DNA from: Eretmocerus hayati | Taxonomy: Eukaryota; Arthropoda; Insecta; Hymenoptera; Aphelinidae | Length of the DNA stretch: 64,000 bases | Assembly: GCA_029851415.1 (NCBI GenBank) | Contig: CM056743.1 | Span: 21,056,905-21,120,904, forward strand | Reading direction: 5' to 3' | Part shown: positions 13,496-27,415 of the stretch, in pieces | How positions within the stretch are numbered: the stretch's first letter is position 1 | Layout: every line of letters begins with the position of its first letter | Program-made: the position numbers and the translations under genes | The notes under the pieces: model-generated | Databases searched by the model: none | Told to the model about the DNA's origin: nothing | The model's input: the letters and a program-made list of their open reading frames with translations, nothing else

Positions 13496-14520
13496 TAGTT
13501 GAATTACCCCCGAAAAGACACTCCTGGCGCGAGAAAGTGGCTAAACTCTGTACAACACGATGTTTGTGGGTTCAAACGGTAGACGATACCTTCAATAATC
13601 GATACTAACATAATATAATGTTTAAAAATTTGGGCGCGGTATTAAGAAACTATGAAACATGCAATTTTTTGACCTTTCTCTCGGTTTCGCCATGATTAGT
13701 CGGAGAATATCAATTTTCGGAAAAATTCGTAGAATAACTTTTTGTCGATCTCTGAAAGATCTACAAAATTGATCTGAACACTTTTCCTCGCAAACTGCAA
13801 ACCTTCCGAATTCTTCCTCATCAAAGTCTGGATCGAATTTGTTTATTTGTTTGAACAAATTTGCTGAAATTGTTCATAACGGGCTCAAATTATTCAACTG
13901 AGATAATTTTGTGTAATCGGAGCCAAAAAAATCCCCAGAAATTTTTTCCTAACCTGATCGTTTTCGAGTGATGGGAATGGCCAATTCCGCATCTCATCCT
14001 CAATGCGGTGCTCTCATAAATGTTCCTAGGGCTGCAAGTCAAGGAATTGGCCATTCCCATTACTCGAAAACGATCAAGTTTGGGGAAAAAGTACCTAGAG
14101 ATTTTCTTTTCACCCAATTCACTGAATTATCTTATATGAATAGTTTAAGCCCGTTATGAACCATTCCAGCCACTTTGATTGAACAAATTCGATCTTGACT
14201 TTGATGATGAACAACTCGGAAGGGTTGCAGTTTGTGAGGAGAAGTGTTTCTAGGAATTTTGTAGATCTTCAGAGATCTACAAAAAACTATTCTACGAATT
14301 TTTCCAGAGAATTGATATTTCCCAACTCATATTGGAAAAAGCGAGAAAAAGGTCAACACATGCATGTTTTCATAGTTCATTCATACCGCGCTCTGAGATT
14401 TGAACATCGATTCTTGTTAATATCGATTATTGAAGGTATCACCTACCATTTGAGCCCACAAGCGTCGTGTTGTACTGAGTTTAGCCACTTAGTGATGGAA
14501 TTTCGGGGGTAATTCAACTA
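13496..14520. mobile_element. Foldback element copy 5, long intact form
   Basis: This copy is about 285 bp longer than the others because it keeps a central palindrome at about 13880-14155. Its arms share GATCGTTTTCGAGTGATGGG with the inverse near 14050-14075, and ATAACGGGCTCAAAT is present on both sides in opposite orientation. The short copies look like deletions across this centre, so the long form is probably ancestral. Confidence 0.88.
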
Positions 14521-15590
14521 TCTATGTAATTCTCGTCGACTCGATCAACCGCTCCTGTACTGCATGAGCAGGAGAGCTTAACCCAAGGTACCCCATCCTG
14601 TACAGAAACTCACCCTTTTACTGTTCCATCTTGCTCTCTGGGCCATGTTTGATTCCGCTGAACTGTCCCGGGTTTTTCGGATAAGCAGATGCACATGTCC
14701 AATCGACCGATCCACCAGATGCGGGCCCGTACTCCAATTCGCTATTTTACTGTTCGATTCTGCTCTCTGAACGATCTTGACCAAGAGAATCATTCAAATC
14801 TCTTCGACCAAACCGATGCGGGACCCGAATTCCGAATAAATTGAAACGAATCAACAAATTCCAGTGATGCAAACAAACAGCTCAGGGTACTTCATCGAAA
14901 GTAAGCTCCAGTTCTCCACAGCCATGTCCCACGGCAATCCACCCTTTTACCATTCTATTGTGCTATTTCGACCATATTCGACTCTATTAATCGTTCCGGA
15001 TCCGCCGAATGAGCCGATGCACATGTCCACCCCAGGATCGGTCGAGACTCCCCTGTGGTTTCCATCGACTCGACCAACCATTCCTGTAATACATGGGCCA
15101 GGGGAGGTTCATCCAGAGTGCCCCATACTGAGCAGTAAATCACCCTTCTACTGTTCCATCCTGCTCTCTGGGCCAAGTTCGATACAGTAAAACTATCCCG
15201 AGTCCTTCGTATGAGCCGAAGCACGTGGCCAATCGACCGATCCACCAGATGCAGCCCCTCACTCCAACTCGCCCTCTTACTGTTCGATTCTGCTCTCTGA
15301 ATGATCTTGACCCAGCGAATCATTCGAAATTCCCCGACCGAACCGATGCGTGACCCGAAATCCGAATAAATCGGAACAAATCCACAAATCCCAGTGATGC
15401 AAACATACATCCCAGGGTACTCCATCGAAAGTGAGCTTGGGTTCTCCACAGCCATTTCCCACGGCAATCCAACCTCTTACCATTCTTTCCTGCGGCATCG
15501 ACCTTTTTCGAGTCTATGGATCAATCCGGATCCTTCAGAAGAGCCGATGCTCATTCCCTTCCCAGGATCGATCAGGACTCTCCTGTTGGG

Positions 15591-16330
15591 TAGTTAAATT
15601 ACCCCCGAAAAAACACTCCCGGCGCGAGATAGTGGCTGAACTCATTACAACACGATGTTTGTGGGTTCAAACGGTAGACGATACCTTCAGTAATCGATAC
15701 TAACATAATATAACAATTGAGATTTGGGGCGCGGTAGGGATAAGCTATGAAACATGCATTTTTCACCTTCCTCTCGCTTTTTCCACGATAACCCGGAAAA
15801 TATCAATTTTTTGGAAAAATTTGTAGAATAACTTCTTGTAGATTCCTGGAAGATCCACAAAATTGATCTAAACACTTTTCCCCGCGAACTGCAACTCTTC
15901 CGAGTAATTGCTCATCGAAGTCGGATTCGAATTTATTTGAACTAATTCGCTCAAATTTCTTATAACGGGCTCAAACAATTTCTCTGATTAAACAAATTCG
16001 ATCTTGACTTTGATGAGGAATAACTCGAAAGGGTTGCAGCTTGCAAGGGAAAATGTCTACAACAACGTTGTAGATCTTTCAGAGATCTACAAAGAGTTAT
16101 CCCACGAATTTTTTCAGAGAATTGATATTTTCCGACTTATTGTGGGAAAACCGAGATGAAGGTCAACACATGCATGTTTTCAAAGTTCATTCATACCGCG
16201 CTCTGATATTTAAACATCGATTATTGTTAATATCGATTATTGAAGGTATCACCTACCATTTAAGCTCACAAGCGTCGTGTTGTACTGAGTTTAGCGACTT
16301 AGTGATGGAATTTCGGGGGTAATTTAACTA
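15591..16330. mobile_element. Foldback element copy 6, short form
   Basis: Third foldback of the 5711-bp unit. It starts TAGTTAAATTACCCCCGAAA and ends TTTCGGGGGTAATTTAACTA. The terminal G-to-A change on the left and C-to-T change on the right keep the two ends complementary. Confidence 0.86.
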
Positions 16331-17406
16331 TCGATGTAGTTCTCGTCGACTCGATCAACCGCTCCTGTACTGCATGAGCAGGAGAGCTCAACCCAAGGTA
16401 CCCCATCCTGTCCAGGAACTCACCCTTTTACTGTTCCATCTTGCTCTCTGGGCCATGTTTGATTCCGCTCAACTGTCCCGGGTTTTTCGGATAAGCCGAT
16501 GCACATGTCCAATCGACCGATCCACCAGATGCGGGCCCGTACTCCAATTCGCTCTTTTACTGTTCAATTCTGCTCTCTGAACGATCTTGACCAAGAGAAT
16601 CATTCAAATCCCTTCGACCAAACCGATGCGGGACCCGAATTCCGAATAAATTGAAACGAATCAACAAATCCCAGTGATGCAAACAAACAGCTCAGGGTAC
16701 TTCATCGAAAGTAAGCTTGAGTTCTCCTCAGCCATGTCCCACGGCAATCCGCCCTTTTACCATTCTATCCCTCAAGACCGACCATATTCGACTCTATTAA
16801 TCGTTCCGGATCCGCCGAATGAGCCGATGCCCATGTCCACCCCAGGATCGATCGAGACTTCCCTGTGGTTTTCATCGACTCGATCAACCATTCCTGTAAT
16901 ACATGGGCCAGAGGAGGTTCACCCAGAGTGCCCCATACTGAGCAGTGAATCACCCTTTCACTGTTCCATCCTGCTCTCTGGGCCAAGTTTGATCCAGTAA
17001 AACTATTCCGAGTCCTTCGTATGAGCCGAAGCACATGTCCAATCGATCGATCCACCAGATGCGGCCCCGTTCTCCAATTCGCTCTTTTACTGTTCAATTC
17101 TGCTCTCTGAACGGTTTTGACCAAGCGAATCATTCGAAATTCCACCGACCAAACCGATGCGGGACCCGAATTCCGGATAAATCGGAACAAATCCACGAAT
17201 CCCAATGATGCAAACATACATCCCAGGGTATCCCATCGAGAGTGAGCGTAAGTTCTCCACAGCCATTTCCCACGGAAATCCGCCCTCTCACGATTCTTCC
17301 CTGCGGCATCGACCATTTTCGAGTCTATGGATCAATCTGGATCCTTCAGAAGAGCCGATGCACATGTCTCCCCCAGGATCGATCAAGACTCTCCTGTTAT
17401 GTTAGG

Positions 17407-18146
17407 TAGTTGAATTACCCCCGAAAGAACACTCCCGGCGCGAGAAAATGGCTAAACTCTGTACAACACGATGTTTGTGGGTTCAAACGGTAGACGATAC
17501 CTTCAATAATCGATACTAACATAATATAACAATTGGGATGTGGGGCGCGGTGTGGATAAACTATGAAACATGCATTTTTTTACTTTCCTCTCGCTTTTTC
17601 CACGATAACTCGGAAAATATCAATTTTTTGGAATACTTTGTAGAATAACTTCTTGTAGATTTCTGGAAGATTCACAGAATTGATCGGACCACCTCTCCTC
17701 GCAAACTGCAACTCTCCCGAGTAATTGTTCATCCAAGTCGGAATCGAATTTATTTGAACAAATTCGCTCAAATTTTTCATAATGGGGTCAAACAATTTTC
17801 CTGATTAAACAAATTCGATCTTGACTTTGATGAGGGATAACTCGAAAGGGTTGCAGCTTGCGAGGGAAAATGTCTGCATTAACGTTGTAGATCTTTCAGA
17901 GATCTACAAGAAATATCCCACGAATTTTCTTAGAGAATTGATATTTTCCGAGTTATTGTTGGAAAACCGAGATGAAGGTTAACACATGCATGTTTCCATA
18001 GTTCATTCATACCGCGCTCTGATATTTAAACATCGATTCTTGTCAATATCGATTATTGGAGGTATCACCTACCATTTGAGCCCACAAGCGTCGTGTTGTA
18101 CTGAGTTTAGCCACTTAGTGATGGAATTTCGGGGGTAATTCAACTA
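17407..18146. mobile_element. Foldback element copy 7 (duplicate of copy 4)
   Basis: Lies 5711 bp after copy 4 with only isolated base changes. Part of the segmental duplication. Confidence 0.87.
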
Positions 18147-19206
18147 TCTATGTAATTCTCGTCGACTCGATCAACCGCTCCTGTACTGCATGAGCAGGAG
18201 AGCTCAACCCAAGGTACCCCATCATGTAAACGAACTCACCCTTTTACTGTTCCATCTTGCTCTCTGGGCCATGTTTGATTCCGCTCAACTGTCCCGGGTT
18301 TTTCGGATAAGCCGATGCACATGTCCAATCGACCGATCCACCAGATGCGGCCCCGTACTCCAATTCGCTCTTTTACTGTTCGATTCTGCTCTCTGAACGA
18401 TCTTGACCAAGAGAATCATCCAAATCCCTTCGACCAAACCGATGCGGGTCCCGAATTCCGAATAAATTGAAACGAATCAACAAATCCAAGTGATGCAAAC
18501 AAACAGCTCAGGGTACTTTATCGAAAGTAAGCTTGAGTTCTCCACAGCCATGTCCCACGGCAATCCGCCCTTTTACCATTCTATCCTGCTATATCGACCA
18601 TATTCGACTCTATTAATCGTTCCGGATCCGCCGAATGAGCCGATGCACATGTCCACCCGAGGATCGATCGAGACTCCCCTGTGGTTTTCATCGACTCGAT
18701 CAACCCTTCCTGTAATACATGGGCCAGAGGAGGTTCACCCAGAGTGCCCCATACTGAGCAGTGAATCACCCTTTTACTGTTCCATCCTGCTCTCTGGGCC
18801 AAGTTCGATACAGTAAAACTATCCCGAGTCCTTCGTATGAGCCGAAGCACATGTCCAATCGACCGATCCTCCAAATGTGGCCCCTCACTCCATCTCGCCC
18901 TCTTACTGTTCGATTCTGCTCTCTGAACGATCTTGACCGAGAGAATCATCCAAATTCCTCCGACCAAGCCGATGCGGCACCCGAATTCCCAACAAATCAA
19001 CAAATCCCAGTGATGCAAATATACATCTCAGGGTACTCCATCGAAAGTGAGCGTGAGATCTCCACAGCCATTTCCCACGGCAATCCGCCCTCTCACCATC
19101 CTTTCCTGCGGCTTCGACCATTTTTGAGTCCATGGATCATCCTGTTCCCTTCAGAAGATCCGATGCACTTGTCCTTCCCAGGATCGATCGAGACTCTCCT
19201 GTTAGG

Positions 19207-20231
19207 TAGTTGAATTACCCCCGAAAAGACACTCCTGGCGCGAGAAAGTGGCTAAACTCTGTACAACACGATGTTTGTGGGTTCAAACGGTAGACGATAC
19301 CTTCAATAATCGATACTAACATAATATAATGTTTAAAAATTTGGGCGCGGTATTAAGAAACTATGAAACATGCAATTTTTTGACCTTTCTCTCGGTTTCG
19401 CCATGATTAGTCGGAGAATATCAATTTTCGGAAAAATTCGTAGAATAACTTTTTGTCGATCTCTGAAAGATCTACAAAATTGATCTGAACACTTTTCCTC
19501 GCAAACTGCAAACCTTCCGAATTCTTCCTCATCAAAGTCTGGATCGAATTTGTTTATTTGTTTGAACAAATTTGCTGAAATTGTTCATAACGGGCTCAAA
19601 TTATTCAACTGAGATAATTTTGTGTAATCGGAGCCAAAAAAATCCCCAGAAATTTTTTCCTAACCTGATCGTTTTCGAGTGATGGGAATGGCCAATTCCG
19701 CATCTCATCCTCAATGCGGTGCTCTCATAAATGTTCCTAGGGCTGCAAGTCAAGGAATTGGCCATTCCCATTACTCGAAAACGATCAAGTTTGGGGAAAA
19801 AGTACCTAGAGATTTTCTTTTCACCCAATTCACTGAATTATCTTATATGAATAGTTTAAGCCCGTTATGAACCATTCCAGCCACTTTGATTGAACAAATT
19901 CGATCTTGACTTTGATGATGAACAACTCGGAAGGGTTGCAGTTTGTGAGGAGAAGTGTTTCTAGGAATTTTGTAGATCTTCAGAGATCTACAAAAAACTA
20001 TTCTACGAATTTTTCCAGAGAATTGATATTTCCCAACTCATATTGGAAAAAGCGAGAAAAAGGTCAACACATGCATGTTTTCATAGTTCATTCATACCGC
20101 GCTCTGAGATTTGAACATCGATTCTTGTTAATATCGATTATTGAAGGTATCACCTACCATTTGAGCCCACAAGCGTCGTGTTGTACTGAGTTTAGCCACT
20201 TAGTGATGGAATTTCGGGGGTAATTCAACTA
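19207..20231. mobile_element. Foldback element copy 8, long form (duplicate of copy 5)
   Basis: Lies 5711 bp after copy 5 and keeps the same central palindrome at about 19590-19866. Confidence 0.87.
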
Positions 20232-21301
20232 TCTATGTAATTCTCGTCGACTCGATCAACCGCTCCTGTACTGCATGAGCAGGAGAGCTTAACCCAAGGT
20301 ACCCCATCCTGTACAGAAACTCACCCTTTTACTGTTCCATCTTGCTCTCTGGGCCATGTTTGATTCCGCTGAACTGTCCCGGGTTTTTCGGATAAGCAGA
20401 TGCACATGTCCAATCGACCGATCCACCAGATGCGGGCCCGTACTCCAATTCGCTATTTTACTGTTCGATTCTGCTCTCTGAACGATCTTGACCAAGAGAA
20501 TCATTCAAATCTCTTCGACCAAACCGATGCGGGACCCGAATTCCGAATAAATTGAAACGAATCAACAAATTCCAGTGATGCAAACAAACAGCTCAGGGTA
20601 CTTCATCGAAAGTAAGCTCCAGTTCTCCACAGCCATGTCCCACGGCAATCCACCCTTTTACCATTCTATTGTGCTATTTCGACCATATTCGACTCTATTA
20701 ATCGTTCCGGATCCGCCGAATGAGCCGATGCACATGTCCACCCCAGGATCGGTCGAGACTCCCCTGTGGTTTCCATCGACTCGACCAACCATTCCTGTAA
20801 TACATGGGCCAGGGGAGGTTCATCCAGAGTGCCCCATACTGAGCAGTAAATCACCCTTCTACTGTTCCATCCTGCTCTCTGGGCCAAGTTCGATACAGTA
20901 AAACTATCCCGAGTCCTTCGTATGAGCCGAAGCACGTGGCCAATCGACCGATCCACCAGATGCAGCCCCTCACTCCAACTCGCCCTCTTACTGTTCGATT
21001 CTGCTCTCTGAATGATCTTGACCCAGCGAATCATTCGAAATTCCCCGACCGAACCGATGCGTGACCCGAAATCCGAATAAATCGGAACAAATCCACAAAT
21101 CCCAGTGATGCAAACATACATCCCAGGGTACTCCATCGAAAGTGAGCTTGGGTTCTCCACAGCCATTTCCCACGGCAATCCAACCTCTTACCATTCTTTC
21201 CTGCGGCATCGACCTTTTTCGAGTCTATGGATCAATCCGGATCCTTCAGAAGAGCCGATGCTCATTCCCTTCCCAGGATCGATCAGGACTCTCCTGTTGG
21301 G

Positions 21302-22041
21302 TAGTTAAATTACCCCCGAAAAAACACTCCCGGCGCGAGATAGTGGCTGAACTCATTACAACACGATGTTTGTGGGTTCAAACGGTAGACGATACCTTCA
21401 GTAATCGATACTAACATAATATAACAATTGAGATTTGGGGCGCGGTAGGGATAAGCTATGAAACATGCATTTTTCACCTTCCTCTCGCTTTTTCCACGAT
21501 AACCCGGAAAATATCAATTTTTTGGAAAAATTTGTAGAATAACTTCTTGTAGATTCCTGGAAGATCCACAAAATTGATCTAAACACTTTTCCCCGCGAAC
21601 TGCAACTCTTCCGAGTAATTGCTCATCGAAGTCGGATTCGAATTTATTTGAACTAATTCGCTCAAATTTCTTATAACGGGCTCAAACAATTTCTCTGATT
21701 AAACAAATTCGATCTTGACTTTGATGAGGAATAACTCGAAAGGGTTGCAGCTTGCAAGGGAAAATGTCTACAACAACGTTGTAGATCTTTCAGAGATCTA
21801 CAAAGAGTTATCCCACGAATTTTTTCAGAGAATTGATATTTTCCGACTTATTGTGGGAAAACCGAGATGAAGGTCAACACATGCATGTTTTCAAAGTTCA
21901 TTCATACCGCGCTCTGATATTTAAACATCGATTATTGTTAATATCGATTATTGAAGGTATCACCTACCATTTAAGCTCACAAGCGTCGTGTTGTACTGAG
22001 TTTAGCGACTTAGTGATGGAATTTCGGGGGTAATTTAACTA
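21302..22041. mobile_element. Foldback element copy 9 (duplicate of copy 6)
   Basis: Lies 5711 bp after copy 6, including the same paired terminal substitutions. Confidence 0.86.
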
Positions 22042-23101
22042 TCGATGTAGTTCTCGTCGACTCGATCAACCGCTCCTGTACTGCATGAGCAGGAGAGCTC
22101 AACCCAAGGTACCCCATCCTGTCCAGGAACTCACCCTTTTACTGTTCCATCTTGCTCTCTGGGCCATGTTTGATTCCGCTCAACTGTCCCGGGTTTTTCG
22201 GATAAGCCGATGCACATGTCCAATCGACCGATCCACCAGATGCGGGCCCGTACTCCAATTCGCTCTTTTACTGTTCAATTCTGCTCTCTGAACGATCTTG
22301 ACCAAGAGAATCATTCAAATCCCTTCGACCAAACCGATGCGGGACCCGAATTCCGAATAAATTGAAACGAATCAACAAATCCAAGTGATGCAAACAAACA
22401 GCTCAGGGTACTTTATCGAAAGTAAGCTTGAGGTCTCCACAGCCATGTCCCACGGCGATCCGCACTCTCACCATTCTATCCTGCTATATCGACCATATTC
22501 GACTCTATTAATCGTTCCGGATCCGCCGAATGAACCGATGCACATGTCCACCCGAGGATCGATCGAGACTCCCCTGTGGTTTTCATCGACTCGATCAACC
22601 ATTCCTGTAATACATGGGCCAGAGGAGGTTCACCCAAAGTGCCCCATACTGAGCAGTGAATCACCCTTTCACTGTTCCATCCTGCTCTCTGGGCCAAGTT
22701 TGATTCAGTAAGACTATCCCGAGTCCTTCGTATGAGCCGAAGCACATGTCCAATCGACCGATCCTCCAAATGTGGCCCCTCACTCCATCTCGCCCTCTTA
22801 CTGTTCGATTCTGCTCTCTGAACGATCTTGACCGAGAGAATCATCCAAATTCCTCCGACCAAGCCGATGCGGCACCCCAATTCCCAACAAATCAATAAAT
22901 CCCAGTGATGCAAATATACATCTCAGGGTACTCCATCGAAAGTGAGCGTGAGTTCTCCACAGCCATTTCTCACGGCAATCCGCCCTCTCACCATCCTTTC
23001 CTGCGGCATCGACCATTTTTGAGTCTATGGATCATCCTGTTTCCTTCAGAAGAGCCGATGCACTTGTCCTTCCCAGGATCGATCGAGACTCTCCTGTTAG
23101 G

Positions 23102-23840
23102 TAGTTGAATTACCCCCGAAAAGACACTCCCGGCGCGAGATAGTGGCAGAACTCATTACAACACGATGTTTGTGGGTTCAAACGGTAGACGATACCTTCA
23201 GTAATCGATACTAACATAATATAACAATTGAGATTTGGGGCGCGGTATGGATAAACTATGAAACATGCATTTTTTTACCTTTCTCTCGCTTTTTCCACGA
23301 TAACGCGGAAAATATCAATTTTTTGGAAAAATTTGTAGTATAACTTCTTGTAGATTTCTGGAAGATCCACAAAATTGATCTGAACACTTTTCCCCGCAAA
23401 CTGCAACTCTTCCGAGTAATTGCTCATCGAAGTCGGATTCGAATTTATTTGAACTAATTGGCTCAAATTTCTTATAACGGGCTCAAACAATTTCTCTGAT
23501 TAAACAAATTCGATCTTGACTTTGATGGGGAATAACTCGAAAGGGTTGCAGCTTGCAAGGGAAAATGTCTACAACAACGTTGTAAATCTTTCAGAGATCT
23601 ACAAAAAGTTATCCCACGAATTTTTTCAGAGAATTGATATTTCGACTTCTTGTGGGAAAACCGAGATGAAGGTCAACATATGCATGTTTTCATAGTTCAT
23701 TCATACCGCGCTCTGATATTTAAACATCGATTCTTGTTAATACCGATTATTGAAGGTATCACCTACCATTTGAGCCCACAAGCGTCGTGTTGTACTGAGT
23801 CTAGCCATTTAGTGATGGAATTTCGGGGGTAATTAAACTA
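23102..23840. mobile_element. Foldback element copy 10, short form
   Basis: Standard short form, with termini TAGTTGAATTACCCCCGAAA and TTTCGGGGGTAATTAAACTA. The satellite just after it carries a short internal deletion. Confidence 0.86.
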
Positions 23841-24852
23841 TCGATGTAATTCTCGTCGACTCGACAGAAACTCACCCTTTTACTGTTCCATCTTGCTCTC
23901 TGGGCCATGTTTGATTCCGCTGAACTGTCCCGGGTTCTTCGGATAAGCCGATGCACATGTCCAATCGACCGATCCACCAGATGCGGGCCCGTTCTCCAAT
24001 TCGCTCTTTTACTGTTCGATTCTGCTCTCTGAACGATCTTGACCAAGAGAATCATTCAAATCCCTTCGACCAAACCGATGCGGGACCCGAATTCCGAATA
24101 AATTGAAACGAATCAACAAATCCCAGTGATGCAAACAAACAGCTCAGGGTACTTCTTCGAAAGTAAGCTTGAGTTCTCCGCAGCCATGTCCCACGGCAAT
24201 CCACCCTTTTACCATTCTATCGTGCTATTTCGACCATATTCGACTCTCTTAATCGTTCCGGATCCGCCGAATGAGCCGATGCACATGTCCACCCCAGGAT
24301 CGGTCGAGACTCCCCTGTGGTTTTCATCGACTCGACCAACCATTCCTGTAATACATGGGCCAGGGGAGGTTCATCCAGAGTGCCCCATACTGCGCAGTAA
24401 ATCACCCTTTCACTGTTCCATCCTGCTCTCTGGGCCAAGTTCAATTCAGTAAAACTATCCCGAGTCCTTCGTATGAGCCGAAGCACGTGGTCAATCGACC
24501 GATCCACCAGATGCGGCCCCTCACTCCAACTCGCCCTCTTACTGTTCGATTCTGCTCTCTGAATGATCTTGACCCAGCGAATCATTCGAAATTCCCCGAC
24601 CGAACCGATGCGTGACCCGAAATCCGAATAAATCGGAACAAATCTACAAATCCCAGTGATGCAAACATACATCCCAGGGAACTCCATCGAAAGTGAGCTT
24701 CGGTTCTCCACAGCCATTTCCCACGGCAATCCAACCTCTCACCATTCTTTCCTGCGGCATCGACCTTTTTCGAGTCTATGGATCAATCCGGATCCTTCAG
24801 AAGAGCCGATGCTCATTCCCTTCCCAGGATCGATCAGGACTCTCCTGTTAGG

Positions 24853-25591
24853 TAGTTGAATTACCCCCGAAAAAACACTCCCGGCGCGAGATAGTGGTTG
24901 AACTCATTACAACACGATGTTTGTGGGTTCAAACGGTAGACGATACCTTCAGTAATCGATACTAATATAATATAACAATTGAGATTTGGGGCGCGGTATG
25001 GATAAACTATGAAACATGCATTTTTTTACCTTCCTCTCGCTTTTTCCACGATGACCCGGAAAATATCAATTTTTTGGAAAAATTTGTAGAATAACTTCTT
25101 GTAGATTTCCGGAAGATCCACAAAATTGATCTGAACATTTTTCCCCGCAAACTGCAACTCTTCCGAGTAATTGCTCATCGAAGTCGGATTCGAATTTATT
25201 TGAACTAATTCGCTCAAATTTCTTATAACGGGCTCAAACAATTTCTCTGATTAAACAAATTCGATCTTGACTTTGATGAGGAATAACTCGAAAGGGTTGC
25301 AGCTTGCAAGGGAAAATGTCTACAACAACGTTGTAGATCTTTCAGAGATCTACAAAAAGTTATCCCTTGAATTTTTTCAGAGAATTGATATTTCGACTTA
25401 TTGTGGGAAAACCGAGATGAAGGTCAACACATGCATGTTTTCATAGTTCATTCATACCGCGCTCTGATATTTAAACATCGATTCTTGTTAATACCGATTA
25501 ATGAAGGTATCACCTACCATTTGAGCCCACAAGCGTCGTGTTGTACTGAGTCTAGCCATTTAGTGATGGAATTTCGGGGATAATTCAACTA
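24853..25591. mobile_element. Foldback element copy 11, short form
   Basis: Standard short form; the right terminus has a G-to-A change (TTTCGGGGATAATTCAACTA). It lies 1751 bp after copy 10. Confidence 0.85.
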
Positions 25592-25931
25592 TCGATGTAA
25601 TTCTCGCCGACTCGATCAACCGCTCCTGTACTGCATGAGCAGGAGAGCTCAACCCAAGGTACCCCATCCTGTACAGAAACTCACCCTTTTACTGTTCTAT
25701 CTTGCTCTCTGGGCCATGTTTGATTCCGCTGAACTGTCCCGGGTTCTTCGCATAAGCCGATGCACATGTCCAATCGACCGATCCACCAGATGCGGGCCCG
25801 TACTCTAATTCGCTCTTTTACTGTTCGATTCTGCTCTCTGAACGATCTTGACCGAGAGAATCATCCAAATTCCTCCGATCAAGCCGATGCGGCACCCCAA
25901 TTCCCAACAAATCAACAAATCCCAGTGATGC

Positions 25932-26890
25932 AAGACGACGTTTGTGGGTTCAAACGGTAGACGATACCTTCAATGATCGATATTAACATGATATAATAAT
26001 TGAGATTTGGGGCGTGGTATGGATAAACTATGAAACATGCATTTCTTTACCTTTCTCTCGGTTTTTCCACGATAACTCGGAAAATATCAATTTTTTGGAA
26101 AAATTTGTAGAATAACTTCCTGTAGACTTCTGGATGATCCACGAAATTGATGTGAACACTTTTCCTCGCAAACTGCAACCCTTCCGATTAATTGCTCATC
26201 GAAGCCGAAATCGAATTTGTTCAAACGATTTCGCTGGAATGATTTATAACGGGCTCAAACTATTTTTCTGAGATAATTCAGGGAATTTGGAGCAAAAAAG
26301 ACCCCTAGAAATTTTTTTTAACCTGATCGTTTTTCAGTTATGGGAACGGCCCATTCCGCGACTCACCCTCAATGTGGCGCTTTCAATAATGCACCTAGGG
26401 CTGCAAGTCGCGGAATTGGCCATCCCCATTACTCGAAAACGATCAAGTTTAGGAAGGAATACCTAGAGATTTTTCTTGCTCCCAATCCACTGAATTATCT
26501 TAGATAAATAGTTTGACCCCGTTATGAACAATCTCAGCAAATTTGGTTAAACAAATTCGATCTTGACTTTGATGATGAATAACTCGAGAGGGTTGCAGCT
26601 TGCGAGGAACAATGTCTGCAACAATTTTGTAGATCTTTCAGAGATCTACAAAAAGTTATCCCACGAATTTTTTCAGAGAATTGATACTTTCCGACTTATT
26701 GTGGAAAAACCGAGAAGAAGGTCAACAAATGCATGTTTTTATAGTTTATTCATACCGCGCTCTAATATTTAAACATTAATTCTCGTTAATATGGATCATC
26801 GAAGGTATCACCTACCGTTTGAACCCACAAACGTCGTGTTGTACTGAGTTCAGCCACTTAGTGATGGATTTTCGGGGGTATTTCCACTAT
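25932..26890. mobile_element. Foldback element copy 12, long form, left-truncated
   Basis: Begins part-way into the left arm (GACGACGTTTGTGGGTTCAA), with the first roughly 60 bases missing, and runs to TTTTCGGGGGTATTTCCACTA. It keeps a diverged version of the central palindrome (about 26250-26520) seen in copies 5 and 8, so the long form exists outside the recent duplication. Confidence 0.84.
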
Positions 26891-27415
26891 CTATGCAGTT
26901 CTCGTCGACTCGATCAACCGTTCATGTACTGCATGGGCAGAGGAGCTCAACCCCAGGTACCCGATCCTGTACAGAAATTCACCCTTTTACTGTTCCATCT
27001 TGCTCTCTGGGCCATGTATCCCGAATTTCCCTGATAAGCCGATGCACATGTCTAATCGACTGATCCACCAGATGCGGTCCCGTACTCCAATTCGCTCTTT
27101 TACTGTTCGATTCTGCTCTCTGAACGATCTTGATCAAGAAAATCGTTCGAATTTCTCCGACCAAACCGATACGGGACCCGAATTCCGAATAAATCGTACC
27201 AAATCAACAAATCCCAGTGATGCAAACATACTTCTCAGGGTACTCCATCGAAAGTAAGCGTGCAATCTTCACAGCCATTTCCCACGGGAATCCGCCCTCT
27301 CACCATTCTATCCTGCGATGTTGACCATTTTCGAGTCTATGGATCATTCCGGATCCTTCAGAAGAGCCGATGCACATGTCCTTCCCAGGATCGATCGAGA
27401 CTCTCCTGTTAGGTA

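Larger units (their letters stand above)
11590..16668. repeat. 5711-bp segmental unit, first copy
   Basis: This block reappears 5711 bp further on (11869 matches 17580, 12870 matches 18581, 13622 matches 19333, 16122 matches 21833). I found only a handful of differences over about 5 kb, for example near 12010, 12250 and 12330. It contains three foldbacks (11696, 13496, 15591) and the satellite between them. The boundaries are where identity falls to the ordinary level between array units, and could be off by tens of bases. Confidence 0.9.
17301..22379. repeat. 5711-bp segmental unit, second copy
   Basis: A near-identical tandem copy of the preceding block, with foldbacks at 17407, 19207 and 21302. 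The copy carries the same open frames in the same order, so those frames count as one observation rather than two. The stretch 16669-17300 completes the 5711-bp repeat period and is more diverged from the equivalent bases after 22380. Confidence 0.9.
22042..27415. repeat. Distal part of array: satellite with three foldbacks
   Basis: Beyond the 5.7-kb duplication, satellite segments (22042-23101, 23841-24852, 25592-25931, 26891-27415) alternate with foldbacks at 23102, 24853 and 25932. Some segments are internally deleted: at about 23868 the satellite jumps from the CTCGTCGACTCGA string straight to AGAAACTCACCC, and at about 25931 a foldback starts part-way into its left arm. The increasing irregularity suggests the array edge is being approached. 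Confidence 0.82.

Noticed and set aside
1..27400. Dozens of 60-180-codon open frames on both strands, several nearly identical
   Set aside because: They recur with the repeat period, overlap on both strands, often start at non-ATG codons and have no domain; they are satellite sequence read in frame.
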